This document shows, piece after piece, positions 24,960 to 34,108 of a stretch of DNA of 64,000 nt. How positions within the stretch are numbered: the stretch's first letter is position 1; each line of letters begins with the position of its first letter. The position numbers and the translations under genes are program-made. Source of the stretch: Fimbriimonadaceae bacterium (lineage in GTDB: Bacteria; Armatimonadota; Fimbriimonadia; Fimbriimonadales; Fimbriimonadaceae); the NCBI GenBank assembly GCA_019694835.1, contig JAIBBE010000065.1:1-64000 (forward strand). The letters are read 5' to 3'. The notes below the pieces were generated by a model that worked only from the letters and a program-made list of their open reading frames with translations, did no database searches and was not told the DNA's origin.

Positions 24960-27434
24960 CTAGACGGCGAGCACCATTTGATCGGACCCGCCCTCCGGGT
25001 CCGATCCTCCGGTGCCGGGCGCAAGTTCCACCAGCGCTTGCCCGTCACCCTCAGCAAGGTCGCTGACCACGGAGTGCCGCCCCCTCTCGTCTCGACGCAC
25101 ATAGATGCACTGATCAGCGACCTGATTGATGTCCTCGATGTGGCTGATCACGAGGATTTGGCGAAACTTGCCTTTGAGCGACATGAGCCGTTCCAGCACG
25201 TTGGACCTCCGATCCTCGTCCAACCCCCCAAACACCTCATCGAGAACCAAGAGGGACAGCGGCATCCCGTTTCGCTCCTGGATGAGTTCGGAAAGCGCGA
25301 GCCTGAGGCTCAAGGCGAGCACATCTTCCTCACCCCCAGAAATGACCGGCTTCTCGTAGTAATTGTCCGAGATCGTCGGCTGGAAGTTGGCGTCGAGCGT
25401 GAGCTTGGGGTAGCGGCCGTCCGTCAGCGCGGAGAGGTTTTCACTGGCACGCGCCTCCAATTCTGGGCCAATGTCGCGATTCAGGCGCTCGCGGAGGCTC
25501 GCGAGTTCCTGCGATGCGTAATTCAAATGGCGTTCGCTGGACTGGCGGGTCTCCAATTCACCTTTCTTGGCCTCGTACTCGGCCAGCCGGCTCTCGGCGG
25601 TCTTGAGCCGTTCTCGGGCGCTGGCGAGTAAAGACTCGTCCGTCCTTAACTGCTGGGTCGCGGTGGCGAGGCGCTGGGCCAGGCCTTCGTGATCACGGAT
25701 CGCAGTCTCCGCGTCGGCATGCGACTCGAATCCCAGTCCCGTGAGCTTGGTCGTGAATTCATCGTAGGCCTCTTTGGCTTCGGCTAGGTTCTTTACGGCA
25801 AGTTCGAAGCTCTCCTTTGCTATCTGTGCGCGTTGGGGGGCGTCGCCAAGTTGAAGGAAACGCCGATGCTGAGGTTCGATCTGCTTAAGTTTCTCTTGCA
25901 CCTGGACATAGGCGGCTTGGTCGAAGGTGTTGGCCGCGGTTCCGATCTGCTCGCGCAGGGCAGCCAACGCCCGCTGGTCAACGGTTAGTGATTCGGCACG
26001 TTGTGCGCGATGACCCGCCGAGAGTTTTGCTGACTCGAAGGCCGTCTGGGCCTGGCTGTGACGGGTGCGCAACTGCTCGACGTTCTCTTGCAGGACCTTC
26101 AAATCGCTGGGCAGCTGCTGCGCTAGAATCGCTGCTTTCTCTAACTCGGAGACGCGAACCCTGAACGCATCGATGTCCTTGCGCCGGTCTGACAGGCCAT
26201 CGCGATACGAATCGGCGATCGGTTGCCCACATTCAGGACACTCACCGAGTGCGGCTGCTCGCTCAGCCTTCTCGAGGGCCTTTCCAAGGGCCTCCATTTG
26301 CGCCTTTTCGGTATGCCAGGCCTGCTGGGCGTCGCCGGCTGCCTTCTTCCAAACGCCCTCCCGCTCCAGGGCTGCAGTCGTGGCGGCGGAAATTTCGGCA
26401 ACTACCTGCTTGATCGCTTCCTCAAGGGCCGTGAGATCAGGCGCGGGCATTTTTGCGAGTTCTGCCTCGCTGTCCGCCACTCTCTTAGCAAGATCCTCGG
26501 CACGCGCCCGGAGTTGGTTGCGCTCGGATTCCGCAATTCTCTCGGACTCGAGCCTGGTCAAATCGGCCTTGAGGCTTTCGTACGTCGCCTCAATCGGCAA
26601 CAACCCCTCACGCTCGGCGACGTCTTTCTTGGCCAGCGCGAGATTTTCTCGGGCAAGGTTCTCGGCGCTTTTGAGCCCAGCCGCCTTCGCACCGACTTCC
26701 GCGCGCTGGGCGAAGACCTTGCAGTATTGGTCCGCTTGGGTGCGGCGCGCGCGCGCGGATGCCTCTTGGGAAGTCAGCAACTGGTGCTGGGCCAGGTTCT
26801 CCGCGGCTGTCTTCTCGATGCGCGCGACCTCGAGTTTCTCTGCACCAATCGAAGCGCGAAGTTCCTGCGGATCGCCGAGGTTCGACTTGATGGTTTCGGC
26901 GCGAATGCGTTCTTCTCGGGCTTCCTCCCTTCCCTTCTGGGATGCCTTACCGACTCGGTCGTAACCCAGCATCCTGCCAACTTCCTCTTGGAGTTTGGTG
27001 TTCTGCTCGAAATCGAGGAAACTCAGTTTCTTCTGTTCGGCGCAGAAACTGTTGATGAATTGTCGGTAATTCAGGCGGAGCAATCGCTTGGACTCGGCAG
27101 TGACCGCCGTCAGTCCACTCGCGCGCAGGATAGGAACGTCGCCGGTGATATCCTGAAACTTGGCGTTCCCCTCCTCGCGGAGGACTTCGTAGGTCTTTCC
27201 GTCGAACGAAAAGACCAGTTTGACCGCGAATTTCTCGCCCTCTTCGCTCCACAGGAAGCGGATCGTGTCCTTCTTTTGACGCTGCTCTCCGAAGAGGGCA
27301 AAGGTGATCGCTTCGAGGAGGGTCGACTTGCCGCTGCCATTGGCTCCGACGATGGCGGTCATGCCGTCTTGGAAGACGATCTTCGAGTGCTTGTGCTGGC
27401 GGAAATTCTTAAGCTGGAGTGAGATCAGCTTCAT
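24960..27434 (-). CDS. sbcC: SbcC-like exonuclease ATPase subunit (Rad50-type SMC)
   Basis: 824 residues. Walker A GANGSGKST (residues 30-38) in 'AIVGANGSGKSTLLEAITFALFG', long Ala/Glu/Lys-rich coiled coils, a zinc hook CPECGQP near residue 398, then the ABC signature region 'ISGGEEDVLALSLRLALSEL', Walker B 'LLVLDEVFGGLDEDR' and a His switch in 'VISHIED'. With SbcD it forms the complex that opens hairpins and processes DNA double-strand ends. Its 5' end overlaps sbcD by 26 bases. The abundance of palindromes in this genome gives this nuclease obvious substrates. Confidence 0.95.
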   Translation of the reverse strand: MKLISLQLKNFRQHKHSKIVFQDGMTAIVGANGSGKSTLLEAITFALFGEQRQKKDTIRFLWSEEGEKFAVKLVFSFDGKTYEVLREEGNAKFQDITGDVPILRASGLTAVTAESKRLLRLNYRQFINSFCAEQKKLSFLDFEQNTKLQEEVGRMLGYDRVGKASQKGREEAREERIRAETIKSNLGDPQELRASIGAEKLEVARIEKTAAENLAQHQLLTSQEASARARRTQADQYCKVFAQRAEVGAKAAGLKSAENLARENLALAKKDVAEREGLLPIEATYESLKADLTRLESERIAESERNQLRARAEDLAKRVADSEAELAKMPAPDLTALEEAIKQVVAEISAATTAALEREGVWKKAAGDAQQAWHTEKAQMEALGKALEKAERAAALGECPECGQPIADSYRDGLSDRRKDIDAFRVRVSELEKAAILAQQLPSDLKVLQENVEQLRTRHSQAQTAFESAKLSAGHRAQRAESLTVDQRALAALREQIGTAANTFDQAAYVQVQEKLKQIEPQHRRFLQLGDAPQRAQIAKESFELAVKNLAEAKEAYDEFTTKLTGLGFESHADAETAIRDHEGLAQRLATATQQLRTDESLLASARERLKTAESRLAEYEAKKGELETRQSSERHLNYASQELASLRERLNRDIGPELEARASENLSALTDGRYPKLTLDANFQPTISDNYYEKPVISGGEEDVLALSLRLALSELIQERNGMPLSLLVLDEVFGGLDEDRRSNVLERLMSLKGKFRQILVISHIEDINQVADQCIYVRRDERGRHSVVSDLAEGDGQALVELAPGTGGSDPEGGSDQMVLAV

Positions 27435-28557
27435 CCTGAACCTCCTTCAGAAGTCGTTCTCCGATGAGCGTAGCCCGTTCTCGGTCGATGCCGGGCGGCG
27501 GGGTTGCCTCCATCATGTGCCTCGTCCATTCGGCTTCGAGAGAACTGCCTGTTTGCGCGGGGTCCTCGATGGAATCGAGCGCCTTCGAGCGGGCGATTTC
27601 GAGCTTAAGATCGAAGTGCAGACACCGGTCCTGTGGCTCACGCAACGCCAAGAAGTCGATTTGACCACGGCTCTCCGGGCGGACTCCGGCGACGCGCTGC
27701 CTGACAATCGGCAATTCATTGGCATCCCAAATCGCCTGCGCCAGCACGGCCTCCGTGATCTGAGGCCCCGTCAACTCGGCCGCTTGAATCACAGGCAGGT
27801 CGATCACCGGGCGCGGATGGGTCGGCTTGAATTCCATCGTTCCCGCATTCAAATCCACCCACACCCAGCCTTTGGGATGGCCGACTTCCTCCCAATAGTG
27901 GCTCGAGTTGTAGTCGGTCGAACCGGAATAACAGCAGTTCGCGGTGAATTGCCGGTGGACATGGTAGTCACCCAAGGCCACGTAAGACCATCGCTCAGGA
28001 TGAGTCTCCTCCAAGCTAAAATTGCCCGCATCGGGAATGACACGACGCTCCAGGCCATGAAGCACGAGCACTCGGTGCTTTCGCTTGGTGACCGGCTCAT
28101 AGGCTACGTGATGCTTCGTGCTCTCCAAAAGGCTGGTGGGGACACCGAGCACTTCGAGATCGAGTTCGGAGAGCTCTCGCCGGGCGTGGGTGAGGTCGTC
28201 CGACCAGATGACGATCATGCCAGGTATGGACTCGAAGAGGGTGAGGATGTTGCCGGTGTCCAGGGTTCGCGGCGTCTCATGGTTGCCCGCGATGAGGACG
28301 AAGGGTCTGTTGCCGCGCTTTGTTTGGAAACTGGTTAGGGCCTTGTAGGCAAGGACGATGGAGAAGTTGCTTGGTCGAACACGGTCGAAGAAGTCGCCCG
28401 CGTGGATCACGAGGTCCGGATCGTGGTCGGCGATGTCGTCGAGGCATTCTCGGAAGCACCTCATCACGTCGACTTCGCGCTGATTGAAGCCGTCTGGATT
28501 GGTCTTGTTAAACTGCCGAAAGCCTAGATGCGTGTCACTAAAATGAGCTATCGTCAT
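27409..28557 (-). CDS. sbcD: SbcD-like nuclease subunit (Mre11-type)
   Basis: 382 residues. Calcineurin-like phosphoesterase motifs in order: 'AHFSDTHLGF' (D-x-H), 'VIHAGDFFDRVRPS' (G-D-x-x-D), 'IAGNHETPR' (G-N-H-E/D), 'VLVLHG' and 'YVALGDYHVHR' (G-H/D-x-H). A C-terminal capping region follows. It forms the catalytic part of the SbcCD nuclease. It is first in the two-gene operon and has an AAGGAG site before the ATG. Confidence 0.95.
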   Translation of the reverse strand: MTIAHFSDTHLGFRQFNKTNPDGFNQREVDVMRCFRECLDDIADHDPDLVIHAGDFFDRVRPSNFSIVLAYKALTSFQTKRGNRPFVLIAGNHETPRTLDTGNILTLFESIPGMIVIWSDDLTHARRELSELDLEVLGVPTSLLESTKHHVAYEPVTKRKHRVLVLHGLERRVIPDAGNFSLEETHPERWSYVALGDYHVHRQFTANCCYSGSTDYNSSHYWEEVGHPKGWVWVDLNAGTMEFKPTHPRPVIDLPVIQAAELTGPQITEAVLAQAIWDANELPIVRQRVAGVRPESRGQIDFLALREPQDRCLHFDLKLEIARSKALDSIEDPAQTGSSLEAEWTRHMMEATPPPGIDRERATLIGERLLKEVQDEADLTPA

Positions 28558-28581
28558 GCTCTCTCTCCTTAGCTAGACGCT

Positions 28582-28587
28582 AGTATA
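28582..28587 (-). promoter_or_regulatory. -10 box TATACT for sbcDC
   Basis: TATACT on the minus strand, 24 bases before the sbcD ATG, leaving a leader of about 18 nt that carries the Shine-Dalgarno AAGGAGAGAG. No clear -35 is seen. Confidence 0.45.
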
Positions 28588-28669
28588 CATGCCGGATGCG
28601 CATTTGCAACCCCAACGGCTCCAAAGTGTTCGCAAGTTTTCCACCTTAAATCCAGCCAGAAAAGCACGA

Positions 28670-28692
28670 GCCTGGGTCGCAACGACCCAGGC
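28670..28692 (-). terminator. Rho-independent terminator after pilC
   Basis: 10-bp perfect stem GCCTGGGTCG / CGACCCAGGC with a 3-base loop. On the minus strand it is followed by TCGTGCTTTTCT. It ends the pilB-pilT-pilC transcript before sbcD. Confidence 0.8.
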
Positions 28693-28718
28693 CCGGATAC
28701 CGCGCGAGATGCGTGGGG

Positions 28719-29948
28719 TTACTCCATGCCTTCGCCCGCCGACAGACCCTCAATAACCTTGATGAGCGGCAGGAACATCGCGATAACGATGAAGCCGACG
28801 ATGAAGCCGAGGACGACGATGAGAACCGGTTCCAGAGCTGCCGTCAGCGACTGCAGCGTCGCTTCGACCTCTGACTCGTAAAAGTCGGCGATCTTCTGAA
28901 GCATGAAGTCGAGCGATCCCGATTCTTCGCCGACACCGATCATGTGGACGACCATGGGCGGGAAGAGGCGGCTGGCTTCGAGCGGGTCGCCGATGCGGTC
29001 GCCTTCTCGGATACGGGCTCGCGCTTCGAGCACTGCGTCGGACATGATCGTGTTGCCCACGGTTCCGGCCACCGTCTCCATCGCCTGGAGGATCGGAACA
29101 CCCGACGTGAGCAGCGTGCCCATCGTGCGGCTGAAGCGGGCCATGCAAATCTTGTGGTGAAGTTTGCCAAAAACCGGAATCTTCAGCTTGATACGGTCGG
29201 CCGTACGCCTACCGAACCTCGTCCCGACGAAAAGCCGCCACGCGAAAAGCACACAGGCAACCGAGATGAGAACGATGTACCACTGCTTCTTGAAGACCTC
29301 GGAGAGGTCGATAAGGAACTTGGTCATCGCCGGGAATTCGTTGTCCTTGAGGCCGATGTCGCGGAACAGGGCCGCGAACTGGGGAACGACCCAAGAGACG
29401 AGGAAGATGACGATGCCGGTGGCGGCGATCAAAACCAGAACCGGATAGGTCAGGGCTGCCTTGACCTTGCGGCGCAGTTCGACGTCCTTCTCCAAGAAGT
29501 GCGATAGTCGCTGGAGGGACTCTTCGAGAACACCACCGACTTCTCCGGCGCGGATCAAACCGATAAACAGGTTGTTGAACGAACGCGGATGGCGCTGCAT
29601 AGCGCGAGAAAGCGATTCACCACCTTCAACTCGCTCGCCGATGTCGATCAAGATCTTCTTGAGTTTCGGGTCCTGCTGCTGTCGGCTGAGAACGTCCAAA
29701 CACCGAACGAGCGACACACCGGCGTCGACCATCGTCGAGAACTGACGGCAGAAGACAGACAGGTTGGCAAGTTTGACCTTGCCCGTGCGCTTGGCGCGCA
29801 TCTTTCCGCCCTTGATTTGCTGGACTTCAGTAATCGTGAAGCCCTGCTCCTCAAACCGCTTCCTCAGAATCTCTTCGCTTTCAGCTTCGGAGGTTCCCTT
29901 CTGCGTTCCGCCACTGGCGTCTCGGAATGTATAGCTGTATACCGGCAT
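28719..29948 (-). CDS. pilC: type IV pilus inner-membrane platform protein PilC (GspF family)
   Basis: 409 residues. N-terminal 'MPVYSYTFRDASGGTQKGTSEAES' leader typical of PilC/GspF, 'VFCRQFSTMVDAGVSLVRCLDVL', then 'VEGGESLSRAMQRHPRSFNNLFIGLIRAGEVGG' and its duplicated partner 'GDPLEASRLFPPMVVHMIGVGEESGSLD' in the second T2SSF domain. Three membrane segments are visible (~residues 170-190, 220-240, 375-400). It anchors the PilB/PilT motors. Third gene of the minus-strand pilB-pilT-pilC cluster. Confidence 0.95.
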   Translation of the reverse strand: MPVYSYTFRDASGGTQKGTSEAESEEILRKRFEEQGFTITEVQQIKGGKMRAKRTGKVKLANLSVFCRQFSTMVDAGVSLVRCLDVLSRQQQDPKLKKILIDIGERVEGGESLSRAMQRHPRSFNNLFIGLIRAGEVGGVLEESLQRLSHFLEKDVELRRKVKAALTYPVLVLIAATGIVIFLVSWVVPQFAALFRDIGLKDNEFPAMTKFLIDLSEVFKKQWYIVLISVACVLFAWRLFVGTRFGRRTADRIKLKIPVFGKLHHKICMARFSRTMGTLLTSGVPILQAMETVAGTVGNTIMSDAVLEARARIREGDRIGDPLEASRLFPPMVVHMIGVGEESGSLDFMLQKIADFYESEVEATLQSLTAALEPVLIVVLGFIVGFIVIAMFLPLIKVIEGLSAGEGME

Positions 29949-30001
29949 GTTGTGCTCTTAGTTAAGTTTCGGACGTTCGGACTGCAATTTGTACGGGCCT
30001 T

Positions 30002-31231
30002 TTAGCGGCGGGGAGGTCCACCGGGCTGTCCGGGGACGCCACCGGTTTGGGGCGTGTTGATCATCTTCTTCAATTCTTCGACGTTCTGCGCTCGAAGCAT
30101 GCCCTCCTCGAGGGTGATGTAACCCTTGAGGTAGAGGTCGCGAAGGCACTGGTCCATGGTCATCATGCCCTGCGCGCCGCTCGTCTGAATCATAGACGGG
30201 ATCTGGTGGGTCTTATTCTCACGGCAGAGGTTGCGGATTGCAGGCGTCGCGATCATGACCTCGATCGCCGGAATTCGGCCGGGCCCAGAAGCACGCGGCA
30301 GTAGCTGCTGCGAGATGATGGCCTGGATGTTGTTGGCCAACTGAATTCGAATCTGCTCCTGCTGGCCAGGCGGGAACACGTCGATCATTCGGTCGAGCGA
30401 TTCAGCCGCGTTGTTCGTGTGAAGCGTGGCGAAGACCAAGTGGCCCGTTTCAGCGGCGGTGATCGCGAGGGCGATGGTTTCGGTATCGCGCATTTCACCG
30501 ACGAGCAGAACGTCTGGATCTTCGCGGAGACTGGCGCGAAGCGCATTCAAGAAGCTCTTCGTGTCGCCGCCCAGTTCGCGCTGGTTGATCAGGCTCGACT
30601 TGTGCTGGTGCAGGTACTCGATCGGGTCTTCAATGGTGATGATGTGGACCGCGCGATTCACGTTGATGTGGTTGATCATCGCCGCGAGCGAGGTCGACTT
30701 ACCCGAACCGGTTGGACCGGTCACCAGGATCAATCCGCGAGGCTTTTCGGTGAGCTGCTCCAAGATGGGCGGCAGGTTCAACTCACGGACGGTCGGAATT
30801 CGGTTGGAAATCAATCGGAAGGCAGCGGCAACGGCACCCCGGTCGCGATACATGTTCACACGGAATCGGGCGCGCCGCGGAAGCTGATAGGAGAAGTCCA
30901 GTTCGAGTGTCGTCTCGAAGCGATGGATATTCTCGTCGGCGATGATTTCGTACATCAGTCGCTGAGTCTGCTGAGGCGTGAACTTCTCGTAGTTCAGGCG
31001 CTTCAGGGCACCGTCTTCACGAATGACCGGCTCGGAGTTCGTGCAGATATGAAGGTCTGAGCAGTTCCGATCGACGACGATGTGCAGAAGCTCGTCGATA
31101 TGGATGTCTTCAAGCGAACGAGGGCCACCGACTTTGTTTGCGGTTTCGGTCGCTTGCTCGTGAACGGGCGGCTCGCCTCCGCCGGTCGCGTTCGGTCCTC
31201 CGGCTACGAATGATGCTGGCTGGTTGTCCAT
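30002..31231 (-). CDS. pilT: type IV pilus retraction ATPase PilT
   Basis: 409 residues. PilT-specific motifs: 'DRNCSDLHICTNSEPVIRED', Walker A 'GPTGSGKSTSLAAMI', Asp box 'IITIEDPIEYLHQHKSSLINQRELG', Walker B 'DPDVLLVGEMRDTETIALAITAAETGHLVFATLHTN' and 'AESLDRMIDVFPP'. It drives pilus retraction and twitching. An N-terminal ~35-residue Gly/Thr-rich extension and a Pro/Gly-rich C-terminal tail exceed the usual ~345-370 residues. It lies between pilB and pilC, with 30 and 53 base gaps. Confidence 0.96.
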   Translation of the reverse strand: MDNQPASFVAGGPNATGGGEPPVHEQATETANKVGGPRSLEDIHIDELLHIVVDRNCSDLHICTNSEPVIREDGALKRLNYEKFTPQQTQRLMYEIIADENIHRFETTLELDFSYQLPRRARFRVNMYRDRGAVAAAFRLISNRIPTVRELNLPPILEQLTEKPRGLILVTGPTGSGKSTSLAAMINHINVNRAVHIITIEDPIEYLHQHKSSLINQRELGGDTKSFLNALRASLREDPDVLLVGEMRDTETIALAITAAETGHLVFATLHTNNAAESLDRMIDVFPPGQQEQIRIQLANNIQAIISQQLLPRASGPGRIPAIEVMIATPAIRNLCRENKTHQIPSMIQTSGAQGMMTMDQCLRDLYLKGYITLEEGMLRAQNVEELKKMINTPQTGGVPGQPGGPPRR

Positions 31232-31261
31232 GTGTCGTTGTTGGTCCTCGTTTACTGAATC

Positions 31262-33058
31262 TTAGTAGCCGGCGGTGAAGACGACGCGCATGACTTCTTC
31301 GGGCGTGGTCTGTCCGGCCAAAACTTTATGCAGTCCGTCTTCGCGAAGTTCCTTCATGCCGTTCGCCTTGGCCGCTTCCTTCACGTCGGCGAGCGGCGCC
31401 CGGCGAACGATGAGTTCGGCGATCTCCGCGTTCATCACCATGAGTTCGTGGAAGCCGGTTCGACCGCGGTAGCCGGTCATTCGGTTGTTCTCGTCAGGGA
31501 TACCGCGATAAAGCGTGATTTCTTCCTCGGGATCGGTGACCTTAAAGCCGAAACGGCGGAGGTCGATCGCCTTGACCGTGTAGGGCTCCTTGTGATCAGA
31601 GTCGATGCGTCGTCCGAGTCGCTGGGCGAGAACGCCGATGACCGTCGCCGAGATCAGGTACGGCTCGACGCCCATGTCGATCATACGCAGGGTAGCGGAC
31701 GGGGCGTCGTTGGTGTGGAGCGTCGAAAGGACCAAGTGTCCCGTGAGCGACGATTCAATGGCGATTTCCGCCGTTTCCAAGTCGCGCATTTCTCCGACCA
31801 TGATGATGTCAGGGTCTTGGCGGAGGAAGGCGCGGAGCGAGGTGGCGAAGGACAGACCGGCTTTGCGGTTCACCTGGACCTGGGCAATGCCCGGGATCTG
31901 GTACTCGACCGGGTCTTCAACCGTGACGATGTTCACGCCGACCGTGTTGAGCTTGTTGAGAACCGAATACTGGGTCGTCGTCTTTCCAGAACCCGTCGGA
32001 CCCGTACAGAGGAACATGCCGTTCGGCTGCGAGACGAGTTCCTCGATCTTGAGTCCGTTCTCGTCCGTAAACCCGAGCTTGCCGAGGCCGATCATGACGC
32101 TCGACTTGTCGAGAATACGCATAACGATCTTCTCGCCAAACGGCGTTGGGATCGAGCTGACGCGAAGGTCGAAGTCCTTGCCTTGGTGCTTGACCTCGAT
32201 ACGACCGTCTTGAGGAACGCGCCGCTCGGCAATGTTCATGTCCGCCATGATCTTGAGGCGGCTGAGCAGTGGGGCCTGCAGGTTCTTCGGAACCGTCATG
32301 GCCTCCATGAGAACGCCGTCAATTCGATACCGGATGCGGACCGATCGTTCTTGGGGCTCGACGTGGATGTCGCTGGCTCGATCGAGAATGGCTTGCTGAA
32401 TGACGGCGCTGGCCAATTTGATGATCGGAGCCTGCTCCGCCATCTTTTCGGCATCGACGCCATCTGCTTCGTCGTCGGCTTGGGTCCGGCCAACCGCCGC
32501 CTCTGCCATGAGCCGGCGCATATCCGCACGGCCGGCCATGGATTCGGCTTGCGATTGCCCGCTCGCTTGAAGGCCCTGCCCGCCCCCCGCACCCCGCTCC
32601 CCGCTGCCCGTTCCCCGTTCCCCGCCTCCGTAATACTTCTTCAGGGCATCTTCAATCGCCCCCGGAACGGCCAGGACGGGCACGACCCGGCAGCCGGAGA
32701 CCATGCGGACATCGTCCTGAGCCTGGATGTTGTTGACGTTCGACATCGCCAGCCACAGCGTGGTGCCATCCTTCTTGACCGGCACGACGTTGTGCATCTT
32801 CGCGGTGCGGTCCGGCACGACGTTGATCGCGCTGCTCTCGACCTGGATCCGGTCGAGATCCACAAACGGTATCCCCTGCTCTTGGGCGCGGGCATTGATG
32901 ATCTCGCGCTCCCCGACCATTCCCAGGTCGATGAGGACTTTGCCGAGATCGGCCTGATTCGTCTGCTGTTGAACTTTCTTGGCCTCTTCCAATTGCTCCG
33001 GGTTGATGTAACCCTTCTGCACCAGGAACTGATCCATTGGAACCCGCGGTAATGCCAT
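31262..33058 (-). CDS. pilB: type IV pilus extension ATPase PilB (GspE family)
   Basis: 598 residues. The N-terminal MshEN-type domain (1-143: 'FLVQKGYINPEQLEEAKKVQ', 'LGKVLIDLGMV', 'LWLAMSNVNNI') can bind c-di-GMP in relatives. The ATPase core has Walker A 'CTGPTGSGKTTTQYSVLNKL', Asp box 'NIVTVEDPVEYQIPGIAQVQVN' and Walker B 'DPDIIMVGEMRDLETAEIAIESSLTGHLVLSTLHTND'. The usual zinc tetracysteine near the C-terminus is missing ('GIPDENNRMTGYRGRTGFHEL' contains no Cys). A Gly-rich stretch at residues 144-165 comes from a G-rich repeat tract. SD GAGG lies 5 bases before the ATG. First gene of pilB-pilT-pilC. Confidence 0.95.
   Translation of the reverse strand: MALPRVPMDQFLVQKGYINPEQLEEAKKVQQQTNQADLGKVLIDLGMVGEREIINARAQEQGIPFVDLDRIQVESSAINVVPDRTAKMHNVVPVKKDGTTLWLAMSNVNNIQAQDDVRMVSGCRVVPVLAVPGAIEDALKKYYGGGERGTGSGERGAGGGQGLQASGQSQAESMAGRADMRRLMAEAAVGRTQADDEADGVDAEKMAEQAPIIKLASAVIQQAILDRASDIHVEPQERSVRIRYRIDGVLMEAMTVPKNLQAPLLSRLKIMADMNIAERRVPQDGRIEVKHQGKDFDLRVSSIPTPFGEKIVMRILDKSSVMIGLGKLGFTDENGLKIEELVSQPNGMFLCTGPTGSGKTTTQYSVLNKLNTVGVNIVTVEDPVEYQIPGIAQVQVNRKAGLSFATSLRAFLRQDPDIIMVGEMRDLETAEIAIESSLTGHLVLSTLHTNDAPSATLRMIDMGVEPYLISATVIGVLAQRLGRRIDSDHKEPYTVKAIDLRRFGFKVTDPEEEITLYRGIPDENNRMTGYRGRTGFHELMVMNAEIAELIVRRAPLADVKEAAKANGMKELREDGLHKVLAGQTTPEEVMRVVFTAGY
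32570..32632. repeat. in-frame G-rich intergenic-type tract inside pilB
   Basis: On the coding strand repeated GGGGAACG / GGGGAGCG / GGGGTGCG units encode GGGERGTGSGERGAGGGQG between the MshEN domain and the ATPase core. A similar GCACCCCGCACCCCG tract occurs in non-coding DNA near 38.86 kb. The length is a multiple of three, so the frame is kept. Confidence 0.7.
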
Positions 33059-33282
33059 TCGTTACCTCAATACAATCCCATCGGAGAAGTAGGCTGGACC
33101 CACTACCCCTTCTGGCGATTCGCTCATTTTAGACCCTAAGTCTCGATTTTTGTATCGCGACTTGAAACCGGGAACTAAATTGGGAGTTTCACCATATGGG
33201 GGTGACGCCCGGAAGGGCCGACTTTGTTCACGCCCTTTTTGCCAATTGGGTGACATGCCAATTCCTGAGCGCAATTTCTTCG

Positions 33283-33993
33283 CTACCGCTTGAGCCAAAG
33301 CGCGATCATGGATTCTCGCGGATCGACATATCTAAACGACTTTGCCTGAAATGACGCGGCTTTGGCGGAGAGTTTCCACGAAAAGCCGCGGCTACCCCGA
33401 TCAAACTGCCACTTCGAACTTGGGTCGATGACGGCCTCGAAGGTGAGCGCTTCGAGCGGTCGCTTCCACGAATTTGCCGACAAATCGTGTCCCACAACGC
33501 CCGGCTTGCCCTGAGAATTGAAGCCGATGGGGGTCGAGTAGCGGTACTTGATCCAATGCTCTTTGCCTGGCTTGACGGCCAATTGGATCGGCCCATCAGG
33601 GCCTCCCATCATGAACATACAGCCATCGGCATCTATCTCCGACAAGTAACGCAACTCTTGGCCGCTCACATAGGATGCTCGCTTCCCATTGTCGGCTTCC
33701 ATATGAAGCGTCAGAGGCTTGGGAGCGGCTCCGATCCAAGGTCCATAGCCAAAGAAGAATGTCGGCTGCAATTTGATTTCGATCGTCGACTTGGCTTGAT
33801 TGACGAACGTGATGGATGCCTGAGTTTCGCAGCGGCGATCGAACACGCGCGTGCTGACGCTGACGGAGGTGATCCGCAGCTTGGCTATGCCGGGATTGAG
33901 GATGTCGTCGGGAAACGTCGGCGTGGCGACCGTAAACCGGTCGTCAGAAGTATGCAAGCTCAAAACGCATGCTACAAGAACGGTGAACATCAT
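33283..33993 (-). CDS. hypothetical secreted protein
   Basis: 236 residues. The N-terminus MMFTVLVACVLSLHTSDD is a short but plausible Sec signal. The rest is beta-rich ('LRITSVSVSTRVFDRRCETQASITFVNQAKSTIEI', 'LQPTFFFGYGPWIGAAPKPLTLHME', 'VKPGKEHWIKYRYSTPIGF') and looks like an all-beta extracytoplasmic domain. No catalytic motif or known family is recognised. It precedes the pilB operon on the same strand, separated by 224 bases with no recognised structure apart from AT-richer sequence, so it may be independent of it. Confidence 0.7.
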   Translation of the reverse strand: MMFTVLVACVLSLHTSDDRFTVATPTFPDDILNPGIAKLRITSVSVSTRVFDRRCETQASITFVNQAKSTIEIKLQPTFFFGYGPWIGAAPKPLTLHMEADNGKRASYVSGQELRYLSEIDADGCMFMMGGPDGPIQLAVKPGKEHWIKYRYSTPIGFNSQGKPGVVGHDLSANSWKRPLEALTFEAVIDPSSKWQFDRGSRGFSWKLSAKAASFQAKSFRYVDPRESMIALWLKR

Positions 33994-34108
33994 GTGGTCT
34001 CGACTGCCAGGAGCTTGAAGTTACCGCACTACCCGGTGAACCGTCAAACCTCCGTCCTCGGTTCCGGTAAGACTAGGACGAAGCAGACTGCTGGGTCACA
34101 ATGCACGC

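Noticed and set aside
31328..33052. 574-residue plus-strand frame over pilB and the 923-residue plus-strand frame at 34895-37666
   Set aside because: Both are mirror frames of GC-rich genes (pilB; serine hydrolase and mutS2) and show Arg/Val/Asp-rich composition without motifs.
33059..33282. Riboswitch or small gene upstream of pilB
   Set aside because: An open frame and some GGGCGTGA/TCACGCCC pairing exist, but nothing matches a known class and no coding motif is visible.
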